Part shown: piece by piece, positions 36,201-48,752 of the stretch
Layout of the letters: every line of letters starts with the position of its first letter
How positions within the stretch are numbered: position 1 is the first letter of the stretch
Assembly (NCBI RefSeq): GCF_001653235.2
Contig: NC_035793.1
Coordinates: 372,001 to 436,000, forward strand
Direction of reading: 5' to 3'
DNA length: 64,000 nt
Origin: Pochonia chlamydosporia 170
Lineage: Eukaryota; Ascomycota; Sordariomycetes; Hypocreales; Clavicipitaceae
The notes under the pieces: model-generated
Databases searched by the model: none
Told to the model about the DNA's origin: nothing
The model's input: the letters and a program-made list of their open reading frames with translations, nothing else
Position numbers and translations under genes: made by a program

Positions 36201-36843
36201 GAGAAGACCAGTTGACGTTTTGGGTCCTTGCTCTCAAGATGGCCATGCATGCACGACATGTGCTTTGGGTCATGGTTTGGCTATCGTCGCGGTGCAGACA
36301 CGCACCCCTGGTCAAGGGGCATGGCCATGGCTGGGCGCATTTGGAACCCCCATGCACATCAATCCACAAACCGTCTCCATCCAGTGTCTCGAAATGACGG
36401 GCTTAATCAATGTGGGCAAACATCACCGGGTACATTGTACCCTTCTCCAGCATCTACCTGCCTACCTACCCACTTGTGGTTGCTCTGATGCAGGCCGCCA
36501 TTTATTTTCTGGTCGAATCGAATCTGTATGACCAGTGAGGGTAATGCAGGGTTTAGCTTGCGCTCAGTCTGGCCATCCTTGCCATATATTCTCTGTCATC
36601 GCCCCAGTTATGGTTTGCAGTTTGTGTGTTCTGACCTACATGTTTTGCCTCATTAATGCCGACTGCCCTCGTGAGGGATTGTCTTTCGTCTCCGTTCTGC
36701 TTGACTCATTCATGCCAAAATAACTGCATTTCATGTTGCTATCTGTGGATATATGAACCATTCTATCTCCGTCAAGTTCGGTCAGTCAGTCGTAAACAGC
36801 GCCCGCGAGCTAAACCCGCCTTCATGAGCCAACGTAATTTGCA
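30220..36843. other. Gene-poor 6.6-kb region
   Basis: I find no intact gene. Content worth naming: a probable decayed minus-strand frame (about 31278-32110, listed separately) and two short similar segments sharing CATGTTGGTTCTGG (around 30715 and 33249). An isolated ATG-started + frame at 32271-32633 (120 aa, beginning MFEHTEAVLS) has no recognisable domain. From 33600 to 36800 both strands show only short overlapping frames. No terminal inverted repeats or transposase motifs were seen, so if the region derives from mobile DNA it is well degraded. Confidence 0.4.
31278..32110 (-). pseudogene. Probable decayed protein-coding gene
   Basis: Reading the minus strand in one frame from about 32110 gives protein-like sequence (for example SGLRRAQVLSQVPSKYLV and FSLLSRIALSDYFLKGND). 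It is interrupted by only four stops in roughly 260 codons (TGA, TGA, TAG, TGA between 31826 and 31650). The two longest open pieces (32024-31824 and 31616-31278) are in the same frame. After VIDLAAK at about 31383 there is a GTGAGT donor, and a GCTAAT branch with CATCAG acceptor lies downstream near 31250, as if an intron were once used. The family is not recognised. The sparse stops suggest point-mutation decay of a single gene, but chance openness cannot be excluded. Confidence 0.35.
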
Positions 36844-39277
36844 ATGGGGTTCCTCAACTTCCTGACCAGGCGGTCAAATCACGACGGATTATCAGATCGG
36901 ACGTTTAAACTTCAAAATGGCAATCCACTTGCCACTGCGTCGTTACAAAGTAAGCTGGCTTATCCACGAATCCCAACTCTGTGATTTGAATAGCGCTGAC
37001 AACGGTACGCAGGCATCGGAGCTCACAAGCCAGTACAAAAATTGTCCCTGGAAAAGTTGCAGAATCCTTCTGCAAGGGGTAAAAGTAGGCAAACAGTCAC
37101 CGGAACAGCGAAGCCGTACTTCTTGGGCGTGCGAGGCGATCGGCCAAGCACGGCTAATTCAGAGGGTCGGCCGAGTTTGTTGAGATCGGCCTCAAGCTGC
37201 AGCAAAGCGTACGGGACTACAAACTCAGATGCTGGATCATTAGCACCATCCATTCCCTCCATTACTGTATCAAGATCGTATTCATCCATGAGGACTCCTG
37301 GATATGTTGATCTACTCGACGCACAGAGCGGTTTCAAGCCCTACGATTTTCGCACTCGAATACAAGCTACTGGGGTGAGAGACTACGGCGAAGACGTTGC
37401 GGAACGAAACATTGGTGAGAATGGCATCGATGTAGGAAGTGTTGCTGCACAAGAGTTCTATCAGAAACAGAAGCGACTGTCGACCACGACCTTGTCCAAC
37501 GTTAGCCATATACTCGAAACGGAAGGGTTCCCATCCAGTGTCAGCGAGGCAAGCGATTTGCACCGCAGAAATAGTTCGATATGTTCATCGACTAGGTCAC
37601 CATCTAGGCTCTCGATGCAGCCGAGGAAAGAAGTCAGTGGGGTTATTGCTGGCAGCTGCTCCGTGCGGGGAAATAGTCACAAAGACACAAAGGCGAGCAA
37701 GTCGACTGCTCATGGTACGGCGGAATGTCGTGACGTTCGCCAAGATCATTTCGTCACAACACAGAGTGGCCAGCTACAGCGTCAAAGGAGCCAAAGCAGC
37801 TCCGGTGAACGATCGAGGTTGTCCAGAAAGTGGATTTCAACTGAACAGCCAGTCGCTAGCCATACCAGGGGCGGCCGTTGGGAAGCCCGCGTCCTCAGCC
37901 CCGATTCGCGTAGCAGATCTATTTCGCCCCCTTGTGTTCCGCGATATCGACCAGCCAGCAGCCTGGCTACCATGCAAGAAGAGGATGACCATTCCTGCGA
38001 TCCTAGTCCGCAGTCGGAGCATACACGCCCATCACGGCGTGGAAGACCTGCAGCAAAGGATCCGTCTGCGCGAGACGACATCGCGATCCTTCTGAGAGAC
38101 GACTTTCAGAACGACAACCTCGACGGCAGGAATGACTCTGATAGCGAGTATTCCGCCTTTGACAACTCACTGTCAAGTAAGTCGCTCTCTTCAATATCCT
38201 CCTTGATTCTATGAATGAAAGGCTCACATCACTCATTTAGACCATGGCCATGGAGTTAAACCAAACCTTGTACCTGCCGCTCCACCACAATATCATCCGG
38301 ACTGGCAAAGTGCTGTACAACGTGCAGTTGAGGAGTCCTTGGCCAAAATGCCACTCTCGGCCGATGTGAGGGCTCTTCTGGAACTCTCCCAAAGCGGGAT
38401 TCCCCTTGACGATATTCTTCAAAATGCCCACCTGCGACGTTTTTCCCTGCATCAAGGGTCTAGTATTAGCATGTCGCCAACAACGGATTTGTCGGACTAC
38501 GCAAGCAGCCATACAGGTCGGCCGCACAGTCGGCATACTGCTACCACCTCGATTGATTCTTCAGCTAGGGTTGATTTGTATCACAAGAGTCCGTCCAGCT
38601 CCAATGAAGACAAATCTGCTGCACTGGACCAGCATCAAGGCTCCCCGTACCTCACGCCAATACACAGTGGAGATGCTACGACAGCTCACGGCTCACACAC
38701 GCAATCTGATGTGGTTCAATTTGCTGGTGAGAACACCCAAAAGCACGACATCATAGATATTGAGGGCTTGGAGTGTTTGACGTCGGATTATTCTGATGTT
38801 GATTCTTTTACCGAGAAACGGAGGCAGGTCTTGGACGAGGATGAAGCCAAGCTGTTCCACAGTGAGGGATTTGGTGATATCAGCAACAACCTCCCCGGCA
38901 TCGTGGATTTACGCGAGACCCGGAGTTGCACGATATGCAATATTTTGTCCAATTTGCAGGAGGGCTCTGATCAAATGCAGCCATGTACTCATAATGGGTC
39001 CCTGACACAAAAGCAACGTCTTCGAGCACTGGGTTACGATTATGAGTCAGAAGAGAGTGACACGGAGAAGCCAACAACGTCGGTTAGGGGCCGATCAACG
39101 ACGAAGAAGCTCACAGCTGGGAGCAACGGCGGTTTGCGTCGCCTGAAGCTTGTCGACGACCGCATTGACGAGGACAGCGAGGAAGAGCGAGGTGACGCTC
39201 GGGAAGCGCCAAGGCATCACCCCGGACTTCGAAGGAAAGCAAAGTTTCCCAAACGAAATGCAGCTCTTGGCTCGTGA
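36844..39277 (+). CDS. Large Ser-rich protein of unknown function
   Basis: Exons 36844-36949, 37013-38176 and 38241-39277 give 768 aa. Intron 1 (63 nt, GTAAGC...GCAG) and intron 2 (64 nt, GTAAGT...TTTAG) restore one frame: LQ/SIGAHKPVQKLSLEK and SLSS/NHGHGVKPN. The first two thirds are Ser/Arg-rich and look disordered. The third exon has a more ordered helix-like stretch (VRALLELSQSGIPLDDIL). Near 38920-39010 a small Cys/His group (SCTICNIL...QPCTHNG) could bind a metal, followed by LRALGYDYESEESD and a basic tail. No catalytic or known domain is apparent. The gene converges on the MHYT gene. Confidence 0.7.
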
Positions 39278-40807
39278 AACGAAGGCAAGGAGAGCATTGC
39301 TGGCAACACAGAATGGTGCACGTGCCGAGTGTAACGGCAGGCGTGTTGAGGCTCTATGACTTTCTCTTTATTCCCTTTTGTTATTTATATTTATAATGCA
39401 CGATTATCACACAGCGGATGATGGTGTGAGAGTTTCATGATGGGATTGGAGGCAACAGAGTGGCAGCTTAGCGATGAATGGTTTTCACTACGGAATGCGG
39501 CCAAATCGGTGGACTGGCCATCACCACATTATACCCAGCAGAACTTTTTACTCTCCTTCTATTTCACTTACATACATAATAATAACTAGCCAGGCGCTAT
39601 CACCAGACGAATATATTCAGCTTTATGACATTGTGGCACCGAATTTGAGCTCAAGGGAGCCGAATAGTACTAATATGTGTGTCCATATCTACAATGCAGC
39701 AGTTAGAATTGAGCTGGTCCACAAGCCTCGTATTGCCTCCCCCAATGACACCACTCCAGGTACAAAGCACAAGACCGGAAATGAAGTAGGTGAGACAGTC
39801 TCCCACACAGTCACACGGCGTAACACAACCGTCATCTTGCAGACGCCTCTTCGTCTGCGCAAAATCTAGCATGCAGGATCTACAGGGTCTACTCGGTAGT
39901 TCCAATGCTAGCTACCCTTTCTGGCACCTGAGAACGTACATACAGACATCTGGGACAAAAGGTCAAGCGTAAACCTGTAATTCTCGCTTGGCAAGTAATG
40001 ACGCTGATGGATACTAATACCGCTTCTTGGGTCAGGGGGTTCCACGGAGCCAAGCCAGAGTGGCTCTGCAAGGGGGATCCAGACCACCGGGTCAAAGGAC
40101 GTCGATGGACCAAAGTGATGATTTGTCTTTTCAGTTCCAGAACCTCGGGATTCGAGGGTCCAAGGCGGAGCCGTGGGTCAAGTTCGTTTCCTAGGCTTTC
40201 ACTTTCCGCTGGACATGGATGTGAATATTGATCGGCGACGGGTGAGACATCCGAATCTTCGACCAGTGCAGGCGTATGTCATTCATTGCAGATCTGGTTT
40301 CTGCGTATGGTGTGCATGGGACATGATGGTAGAGTAGTTATACGCTGAGCTTCTGACAATGTGCCTGGGATTTGAGACTTGCCAGATCGTACCTGCATGT
40401 TGGGACTATTGATTCTTTGCCAATAGTATCACCCACATGTAATATCATCAGCTCATAGAGTCGGTGTCACATGCACATTCAATATATAGTGACACCAACT
40501 GGCGATTCTTGGCAAAAATCAGTGACAATCACGCAAATGAGCTTAAATTAAAAGTAAAATGGTCGTACATGTTCTCGCTCCGAGGTAGTGTATCTGTCAT
40601 ATGTACAAAAAGCTTATTCATTTGGCGCAAAATATTCATCAAGTTCTGTAGAGAGTACAATGGTACCAAGTCCAACTAATACATTCGCTCCTACCCAGTG
40701 GTATAATCCCGATCCATATCACATGAAACATAACGTAAAATGAAATAAATTAGAAAGGGTCCAATCATTAATGTACACGCGTAAAGGGCGTGCGTGACAC
40801 AAGAAAG
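39278..40807. other. Convergent intergenic region
   Basis: About 1.5 kb lie between the stop codons of the Ser-rich protein and the MHYT protein. AT-rich segments at 39360-39420 and 40440-40800 could be 3' UTRs. No gene or ordered repeat is seen. Confidence 0.45.
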
Positions 40808-43740
40808 TTACACGGTCGCCCGCTTGTCTGCTTGCATACTCAGAGCGAGCAGCTCGTCTACAAAGGCGGATTCTTCCTGCTTCCCTTGTCCGTCTAATTT
40901 GTTTTCGCCGGTAGCTGTGGCAGTGTAGTAGTTTTCTATTTTATTTTGGGTGTCGGCTCGAGAGCGGAGGGTTTTCAGCTCTGAGCCTTGCTGTTCAGGG
41001 GGATTGGAGTCGCCGTCTCCATTTTGTGTCTGTGGATTTTAATTAGGTTTATAAATTCATGCTATTTGGCGAAAGTAGAGCTCAGAATGGATCGTGACTT
41101 ACCTCTTGGACATTTATGGATACTTCTTGTGATACCATGATGCCGCCAAAGACGTGGAACTGCTTGCCTTGACCTTCCTCCTTGTTCTTAGTGCTGTAGC
41201 TTGCCGATGACAGCTTCCGGGAGTCATCGAAGCTACCGTCGTCTCCATTGAATATTGAGCTTGGGTGCGAGGCCACCTTGGACAGCTGCTCCTGGCTCTT
41301 GGTAGGAGACAACGAGGAAGCAGTTCCATGTCTCCGGTGGCCAATGTTGTCCCTGACCTTGTCTACTGCTCGGGAGAAGTATTTGCTGCCCACTTGCGGG
41401 GTGGTACTAAACCGTCTTGATGATATTTCGTGCACTGCCGACGACATGTCCCGGTGTACCATGTGGGAGAACTCAACATGGTGGGATGAGCCCTCGTACG
41501 TGAGCTGGCGCATCTTGAAGAAGTTGAGGGGCGTAAACTCGCACTGAGCTGAGAGAACAGTCGAGTGAATAGGTAGCACAAGCTGGAATGCAATGAGAGT
41601 ACATTTTGAAATGGATTTGCCTGTAGCAGCAGCTGCACATGGAAGTTGAACTTCCTTGGGCAACAGAGTTGCTTCGTCAAAGGCTTCATCGCCGAGGAAA
41701 TCTCGTAGCTTGGAGATTGCGTCTCGAAGAGCCGTCACAAAGAGCTTCTCCTGAGGAGAAGTATGCTGATGCTTCTCCAGCTTGAGCAGAATAGTCGCCA
41801 GAGTCATGCCGCGCATGGAGTTTAGGAAACCAGCATGACTGGGCTCAATATGAGTTAACGGCAGGGGAACAGACGGGAGCAAGTTCTTGGCAGTCTTTTG
41901 GGCAAGGACGTCGAATCCTCTTCGGTCCACGCAAGCGCGAACAGCGAACATTCCGACGTGAAGGCCAGGGGTCAGCATGCTAGTCGTATCTTTTCGGTTG
42001 GACATGATGCGTAGCCGAGCCTCCAGATCTGGGGTCTTGATATGCATGCTGGATCGAATAGAGCTCACGACCTGATGGACTTCGGCGAATCGGTATCCAG
42101 CCGCCTCGAGCTTCTCGACTTCTCTCTTGTTGTCCAGTTTACGGACGAGGAACATGAGGCAACCTCGGCCGTATTCTTGACCGTTGAGCTGGAAACCCTT
42201 TTCTGCTAGACTGTTCAAGCTGAGCTTGTCGCTGCTCATGCCCTTGCGGCGAGAGCCGGGATTCTTTGAGGAGTCGCCGGTGACAAAGATTTCGTCCCAC
42301 AGGGTTCCAACGCCATTGAGGGTCTCTTTGGTCTTGGCGGCGAGTGCGTCGGCAGTAACGCAGAATAGCTCACGTAGAATGGTGTCGTAGTCATCTACGA
42401 GAACCCCGTCTTCGCCAATGAGTCGTACGCCCGCTCTTCCGGTATTGCGTTCTTGGGCGAGAAAGGCAATGTGGCTGGCCATTTTGTTCATGACTTTGGA
42501 GATGGTGTCCCAGTTGCGGGAGGCACGGAACATCCAGTGGAATAGAGGATGGCTGGTGTTGAAGACGTCGTCGTTGGACTGTGATAGCATTAGGAATCGA
42601 GGTTGTTGTGTATTGGGACAAGAAGGATACTGGAAAAACTAACCTTTGGAAGATATGTGTCTGTGACTACCTCACTAGGTAGGTAACCGTCTTGACTGAC
42701 CATGATTCGACCCCTTTCATCAAAGACACCGGCCGCCAGGACGACTTGCTGAGACTTGCTGGCGTAGTCTCGTCTAACCCAACCTGCATAGACGGCCAAA
42801 CCCGTCATGACAATACCAGCAGCGATGGCCTAATGATTCAGTCAGCGTCATTAGCATTAATGTTGATACACCGATGCAACCTACCAAACAGATGACGATA
42901 ATCATGGCATCCTGGCGCGAGACTCCTTTGCTAGTCGTATCCTTCAACGTATAACTCGTACCAACAGCAGCACACCAATGCATACCAGACACAGCTCCCG
43001 CAAGAACCATGGCACAACCCAATCTCTTCCACCACGCATTGCTCCAAGTGTTTTCGAAGACGAAGAAGAGCGCCAAGGCGGTCGTACTGGCAAGCAACGC
43101 AATCACGACAGAGCCAATGAGGTAGGAAAGTCGATAAGAACCGGTGTAGTTGCTGATGGACGCATCGGCGAGATAGTGCATGCCGCAAATAGCACCACCA
43201 GAGAGTACTCCTGCAAGAACGATTCGCCACCATTGAATTCGACCGTTGCCGCTGACGCCGAGAAATGCGAGGACGAGCACAAGGATTGGGACCAGTAGGG
43301 ACATGACGGTGAGGGCGGTAGAATAGGCGATTTGAAGGCCTTCCTCGCCGTGAAGCATATAAATTGCTCTGTTGCCGATGAAGTGCTTCAGTCATTTGGA
43401 GTTAGTGGCATGTGTTATTTTGTGAATATATTGTAAAGTTGTTGAAGCGGCTCACCATGGACCAAATGGCAATTCCACCCATTGCAATGGCGGCGCCAAT
43501 CAATAATAACCTGCGACATGTCAGATGGATTCCAGTAGAATGCAGAGGTAACCGGTAGACAGATACATACAAGTTGTGCATTCCTCTGTGTGATGTTCTT
43601 CTTCTAATCAGCTCGAGTGTTGTCGCCGTACCAACCAAACTGATGGCATAACTCAAGCAGACGAATCCTCCATTGAAGGAATACGGCACCACCTTGCCCG
43701 TATACTCCTCAATGAGCTGCTGAGTCGACGGCGTAGACAT
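40808..43740 (-). CDS. MHYT-domain membrane signalling protein
   Basis: Six exons on the minus strand: 43740-43571, 43510-43456, 43385-42885, 42829-42644, 42578-41103 and 41029-40808, encoding 869 aa. All junctions have consensus donors (GTATGT, GTGAGC, GTAGGT, GTTAGT, GTAAGT) and keep frame; the last exon ends DELLALSMQADKRATV. The N-terminal half has about seven TM helices containing three MHYT-type motifs: M-H-F-I-G-N-R-A across exons 2 and 3, GMHYLAD and GMHWCAA. In bacteria the MHYT domain is a proposed metal-dependent sensor of diatomic gas. A long cytosolic region of about 590 aa follows, with no GGDEF, EAL or kinase motif that I can see. The ligand and output are unknown. An ATG farther upstream is not needed. 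Confidence 0.88.
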
Positions 43741-45630
43741 TATCGCTATATTCTTTATTCGTTCCTTTTTTGATGCTTCTTCGCCGTCAGCGAGCCTTGG
43801 GATCGAAAAAGCTGGCTCGTGGTTCAAGGCAGAGGCATGTCCCGGACCAAGATTCAGACACACAACCGGGGGAAGCCAAAGAGGAAATACTACCCACGGA
43901 ACAGATTTGACGTTACAGCAACCTGCAAGAGGGGGAAACGGGAATGGGGCAGGACAAATCGACACCCCGTCACGGTATATTTATTGTTGCAAATCGGTTA
44001 AGCACAGGGGACGGACACGCCCAGAAAAGACTGGACCATGGGCTTGGGACCAACACGGACATGCATGATTGATGGAGAAAGAACAGGGCAATAGTACCGC
44101 TGATTATATGTACGAACAGCAAAAAGCAGTGTGTGTGTGTGTGGATGAGCTGTGAGTGGAAGACTGTACCTATCTAACCTTCCCTGCCACAAGGTTGATG
44201 CATGAATGAACCAAGGACAGGCTAGACAGGTTACAAATGTTCGCCAAGCGAGCAACACTTGTCAATCCAGTTCCTTGTGCGTATCGTGTGCAGGGCTAAC
44301 CTACTCACATCAACGGAATGAAACCCGCAAGAGCGCACGGGGTCTCGTTTTGACCTCCCCTCCTTCTCCGATTTAGACAAAGTGACCGACGAAGAAGTCC
44401 TGGAACCAGTTCTTTTTTCTGCATTGATAGTCAGTGTCAGCGTCAGTGTCAGTACTGGTCAGAATTACGACACCAAGTGGACTTTGCCTGTCTGTCTGTA
44501 TGTGATCGAGGCTGGAGGCTGGCTGGAAAGGCATCGGGCTCCACGCAAGCCATCAAAAGTCAGGCAGGGCAAGGATCACAAAAGCAACCAACAGGAAGAG
44601 AAGCTTGGGAGAGCAAGCTGGGATGAACAACGGTAGCCCCTGGCTCTTCTCACAGTAGTGCCGGGGGTGGATCTTTGAGCTCGTCGTTGGCTTTTCCGCC
44701 TTTGTTGTAAGCCGTCAAGGTCAAGGTCGTCGTGTTGGCCATTCGCCTCTTACGCTACAGGCATCCACGCACCACTCGGTCCCAGTCCCCTGCTCAACCG
44801 AGGCCGTCATCAATGGGCTTGCTTGGGCTTGAAAAGCTGTGTGGCTGCCAGTCTTCCCTGCCAAGCGGTACAGTTCAGCCGAGAAGATGCAAAAAGCCAC
44901 AACTCGACTAGACCATTTGTGGTCTCCATCCCAAGCGTTGGCCTAGCCCCCCTTGCCCACACAAAGTCCGCAAGAGAGTCGAGCCTTGGAGACGATGAGG
45001 GGAGGCGAAAAAAAGAGAATCTAGCTGCTCGAGTCGAGGCCACGCCGTTGTCACTGGAGTTGGTTACGCATGTGCAAGGAAACCAGGAACATGGAGCTTC
45101 GTTTTTGAGAAAATGGGTCCTGGGTGATAAGCTAGCTCCTGATAGCGGAATTGGCCGAGTCTTTTCTGCAGCTGAATGGGCGCCGCAAAAAAAATTAAAT
45201 AGTTCGAGACGCAAGAAGAAAAGAAACGCTATACGCTGCGGTGGTTGTTGAGGAACCGCAACAAAGCAAATCACTGATAAAAATGCCTCATCCCTGCCTC
45301 GGTCTCCGTTTACGCCGCGACCTGAGAAAAAGAAAAAGAATTTAGAGGACAGAAAATATAGAAAGAGGCGACAGGAGAGGCGTTGGAGTGGCTCATTGGG
45401 AGATGGTATGCTACCACAGCATTGTCCGGGCTGCTGCGGTATTGTGATGATGGCGTCGAGGATACAGCAGCCTTCTTTGTGATATGGTCAAGGATTGTAA
45501 GCTTAGATCAGGCACAAAATTCTACAGCGATGAAATCATAGGTGATATCTGAGTCAAAGTTTGTTAGAGGTTCATCTGGAAATGGCAAAAGATCAGTCAA
45601 TTCCCTAACTACAATGGGCGATTAACACAT

Positions 45631-45692
45631 TAAGGCAAGGCGAGGCAATGCAAGGCAAGGCAAAGACAAGACATGTCAAGGCAAGGCAAGGG
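45631..45692. repeat. AAGGC simple-repeat cluster
   Basis: AAGGC and one-base variants (GAGGC, CAAGG, AAGAC) recur about ten times over 60 bp in the divergent intergenic region. Confidence 0.6.
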
Positions 45693-48160
45693 GGAAAAGA
45701 AAGCAGCTAGACTAAAAGACCTCCAAGTGGACTCAATCGACGTCGTGACGAGGGCCGTGCTGTTGCATCCCGATCCCAATTGATACAAGGCTGGACGCCA
45801 CGATTTGTGCCATGGCCCATGGGCATCCATGCGTATCTGTTCTCCGTATGGAGGGAGTCATGGGGAAATGGATGCGATTATCAGTTTTGGAAAATGTTCA
45901 AAGCGTCGGGTCTAAATATGTCGGTCAACGGTGAAGAGAGCATTGTTGTCAAGTCGATCTCGGGAGTTGTTGATAGTAAACTATCATGTTGGTGGGAAAG
46001 GGGAACACCACGAAAAAGCCAAAGGCAAGCCAAATGGCGTTTTCAATCTTCTCCGGCACAAGCCTCGTTTCTGTGACAACTTTCCTCCTTCTGGTTACGT
46101 GATACTTGACAGAATCATCATGCGCGACTGGCTGGTCCATCTTGCAAACATCAGCTGAACAAGACAATTTACCAAACCTTCAACACCTTGTCCGCCACAA
46201 TGCAACATGACATCGAGCCTCAACCTGTGACTGGTGAAGCAAGCCGTCAACCGAATTGTTGGCCGACTATCCCCCCAATCATTGATTCCATGTTCCTGGC
46301 CTTGTTCCCTCTAGCGTCAACCAATTTCACCAGAGGAGTTCGTTGCGTTTCACCTACTTTTGTCTCAACACAATGCCAACATCGCCAAGTTTGGCTAATA
46401 TTCCCGCCCTACTCGTGTCGATCAAGAAAAGATACAAACTCCGTTCAAACTTCCGTCCAATCGCCCCGTTTGCCATGTGTCCTTCACAACGGATTTGTCT
46501 CAACTCCAGCTTAGCCGAACGGGGCCCCCTTCGTGTCTCTAACCTCCAGCTGGCTATGCTATCTTGGGATCAGCTCCCGAGAGTCTAGTTCTTTCGTCAA
46601 CGACAAAACGGGGTTGTCGCAGGGTCCCCGTCCATCCCGATTTTGCCGGATCAGCACCGACGAAACACCACGATGAGGGACCGCCATTGTCACGGGGTTT
46701 TCACCTGACACTGGGGCCAATAGTCCAAGCGCAGATATAGTAGTCTTGATTGGCGAGGACAGATGGCAGCGGAAGATCTTGGACGGAAGAGTCGAGAGGA
46801 CCGCGCTCAGTCTCCCAAGACATGACTAGAAACAGGCGAAGCCGAAGTCGCCATCACTGATCTACCTTGCCGCGCTACGCTTTTGTATCTGTGCGGATAA
46901 ATGAAGAATAAAACGGATGAACAAAATCCATAGTCGTGAACTCGGGCGTTAGAATCTAGAACTATCGAATACCCTATGTCTCGCATGTATGGAGTCGAAA
47001 AGAAATGAATTTGTCAGACATTGGACGAGAAAGAAGAAAGGTCAAGGGCTGTAAAACTACGGTTGTATTGTATGCGGATGCACGCTTTCGCATTAGGACA
47101 AGGGAAGAAGAAAAGAAACATTATGTGACAGAAGCAACAAAACAAAAAAAGCAATTTCCTCACACTTCTGCAAAAGTGACGTGCATCATACGCAATAAGA
47201 AACATGCATGACCATCTTCATCACGAGCTACTTTAAGTATTGTCACGTAGGACAGACAACCCGCGTTTGTTGTTCAACGCCAAAGAATGTCTTCAAAGCC
47301 CCATCGCCAAAGCCCCAACAGCTGAGCAACCCGTTTGTCCAACTCCCATTTCCCACCTCTTTTCTCAAACGGCATTTACTTTCCCTTCCAGCCAAGCAAA
47401 ATTGCACCTCAGCCCTTTTTCCAACACACAAATATCAAGCCCCACCGCCGCCATCAAAACGCCTCCGCCCTCTCGGACGGTGCCGGGGTCTCCCTTGCAG
47501 CGAGTCCACTCCAAGCTCAGCCAGGGCGAGCCCAATTGAGCAATTCAGGTCCAGACGTTTGTGTAAAAGAACGGTCTAGTTTGGTAGGTTTGTCACTGGT
47601 GGAGGTCAATGGTGTGAACACCATTTGCGACGCGGTCACAATCGGCACTCGGTGTTATACACCAACTCCTCCAACACGTCCCCGAGAATTGCCTCCAAAG
47701 TTGTATGCACACCGTACAAAGTGAATGGGCTGTGTGATATACTCTCAGACACGCACGGGCACAGGCACAGAGCCAAAATCCACATACTTCGTCCCTATTT
47801 CCAATGAGAGTTGTTTATCTCCGCTTTTTGTTGGCACTCACCTGCATGAGACGATGTGTCTTCCATGGTCCGTGATGTAACCCTCGTGGGAAACCTCCGA
47901 AACGAAACCAACGCAACACATTTTATGTCCAGCACTCCTTGCACTCCTTCGCTTCGAAATGGGTGTGTCTGTGCTAAAGACGACGACGGATGAGTTCATG
48001 AGAAAAACAAGCTAAACTAGGCATCACACGCCACGACCGTAACCTGAGTATGTTGACGAATCATCACGACCACTCATTGGACAATTTGGGCCATCAAGGC
48101 TTGCGAGCCACCAGAAACCAAAAATTTCCAATCTTCTCTACCGTAACTAAGAGAAGTAAA

Positions 48161-48173
48161 GGGGGGGGGGGGG
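48161..48173. repeat. Poly-G run (13 G)
   Basis: Thirteen consecutive G on the + strand, followed by AGGAAAGG. It is the longest G run in the window and lies 580 bp upstream of the HypX-like start codon. Length may be uncertain in assembly. Confidence 0.75.
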
Positions 48174-48752
48174 AGGAAAGGTCCTTGATCTGTCGATTTG
48201 CGGACGGATAGGCGCCGTTCCCCCTTCCCCCCTTACCCCAGCTCAGTGACATGTTCATCTGAATGAATAGGAAGAAATGGATCGGGCTTGGGTCCAGCAT
48301 GCATACCTGTTCATATTGTATATATTGTTGCACCGTGTAGCTTTTCGGCAAACACAACGCCACTGTTCCACATCGTGTTTTTGACCTGGGAGCGGTCAAT
48401 TCGCATCTGGTAATGTCGGACATCCTTTTCCGCCTCGTATAATCAAGTGTATTTTTGTCTGAAACGGACGCGGCAGCTCCATTTGCTTTTTTATTTTTTG
48501 CTCTCGTGCTATCGTTTCACCAAGTTCTGTACAACAAAACTTGTGCTATTGCACATCAATTGTTTACTACATCAAGCAGAGATAAGCTGCCAACAAGGCA
48601 GGACAGTACGCCACCTTTCAAGCTTTCGGACATCAATACTTACATCTGCATGAGTCGGCGGTCTAGTTGAGGAGGAAGAAAAGCAAAAATTTGAGGAAAT
48701 CAAGGAGACAACTAACAACATTCGGTGAACACAACATTCCACCCCAGCAGCC

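Larger units (their letters stand above)
43741..48752. other. Long divergent intergenic region with simple repeats
   Basis: Five kilobases separate the start codons of the MHYT (-) and HypX-like (+) genes. I see no gene supported on either strand. It contains a short TCAGTG repeat (44430-44456), an AAGGC repeat cluster (45631-45692) and a run of 13 G at 48161-48173. Both flanking genes could have long leaders. A non-coding transcript is possible but there is no direct evidence. Confidence 0.45.

Noticed and set aside
30220..36843. Intact transposon in the gene-poor region
   Set aside because: No terminal repeats, target-site duplications, reverse transcriptase or transposase motifs were seen.
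44810..45274. Overlapping 142- and 154-codon frames on opposite strands
   Set aside because: Both begin at non-ATG codons, mirror each other and show no domain or splice continuity.
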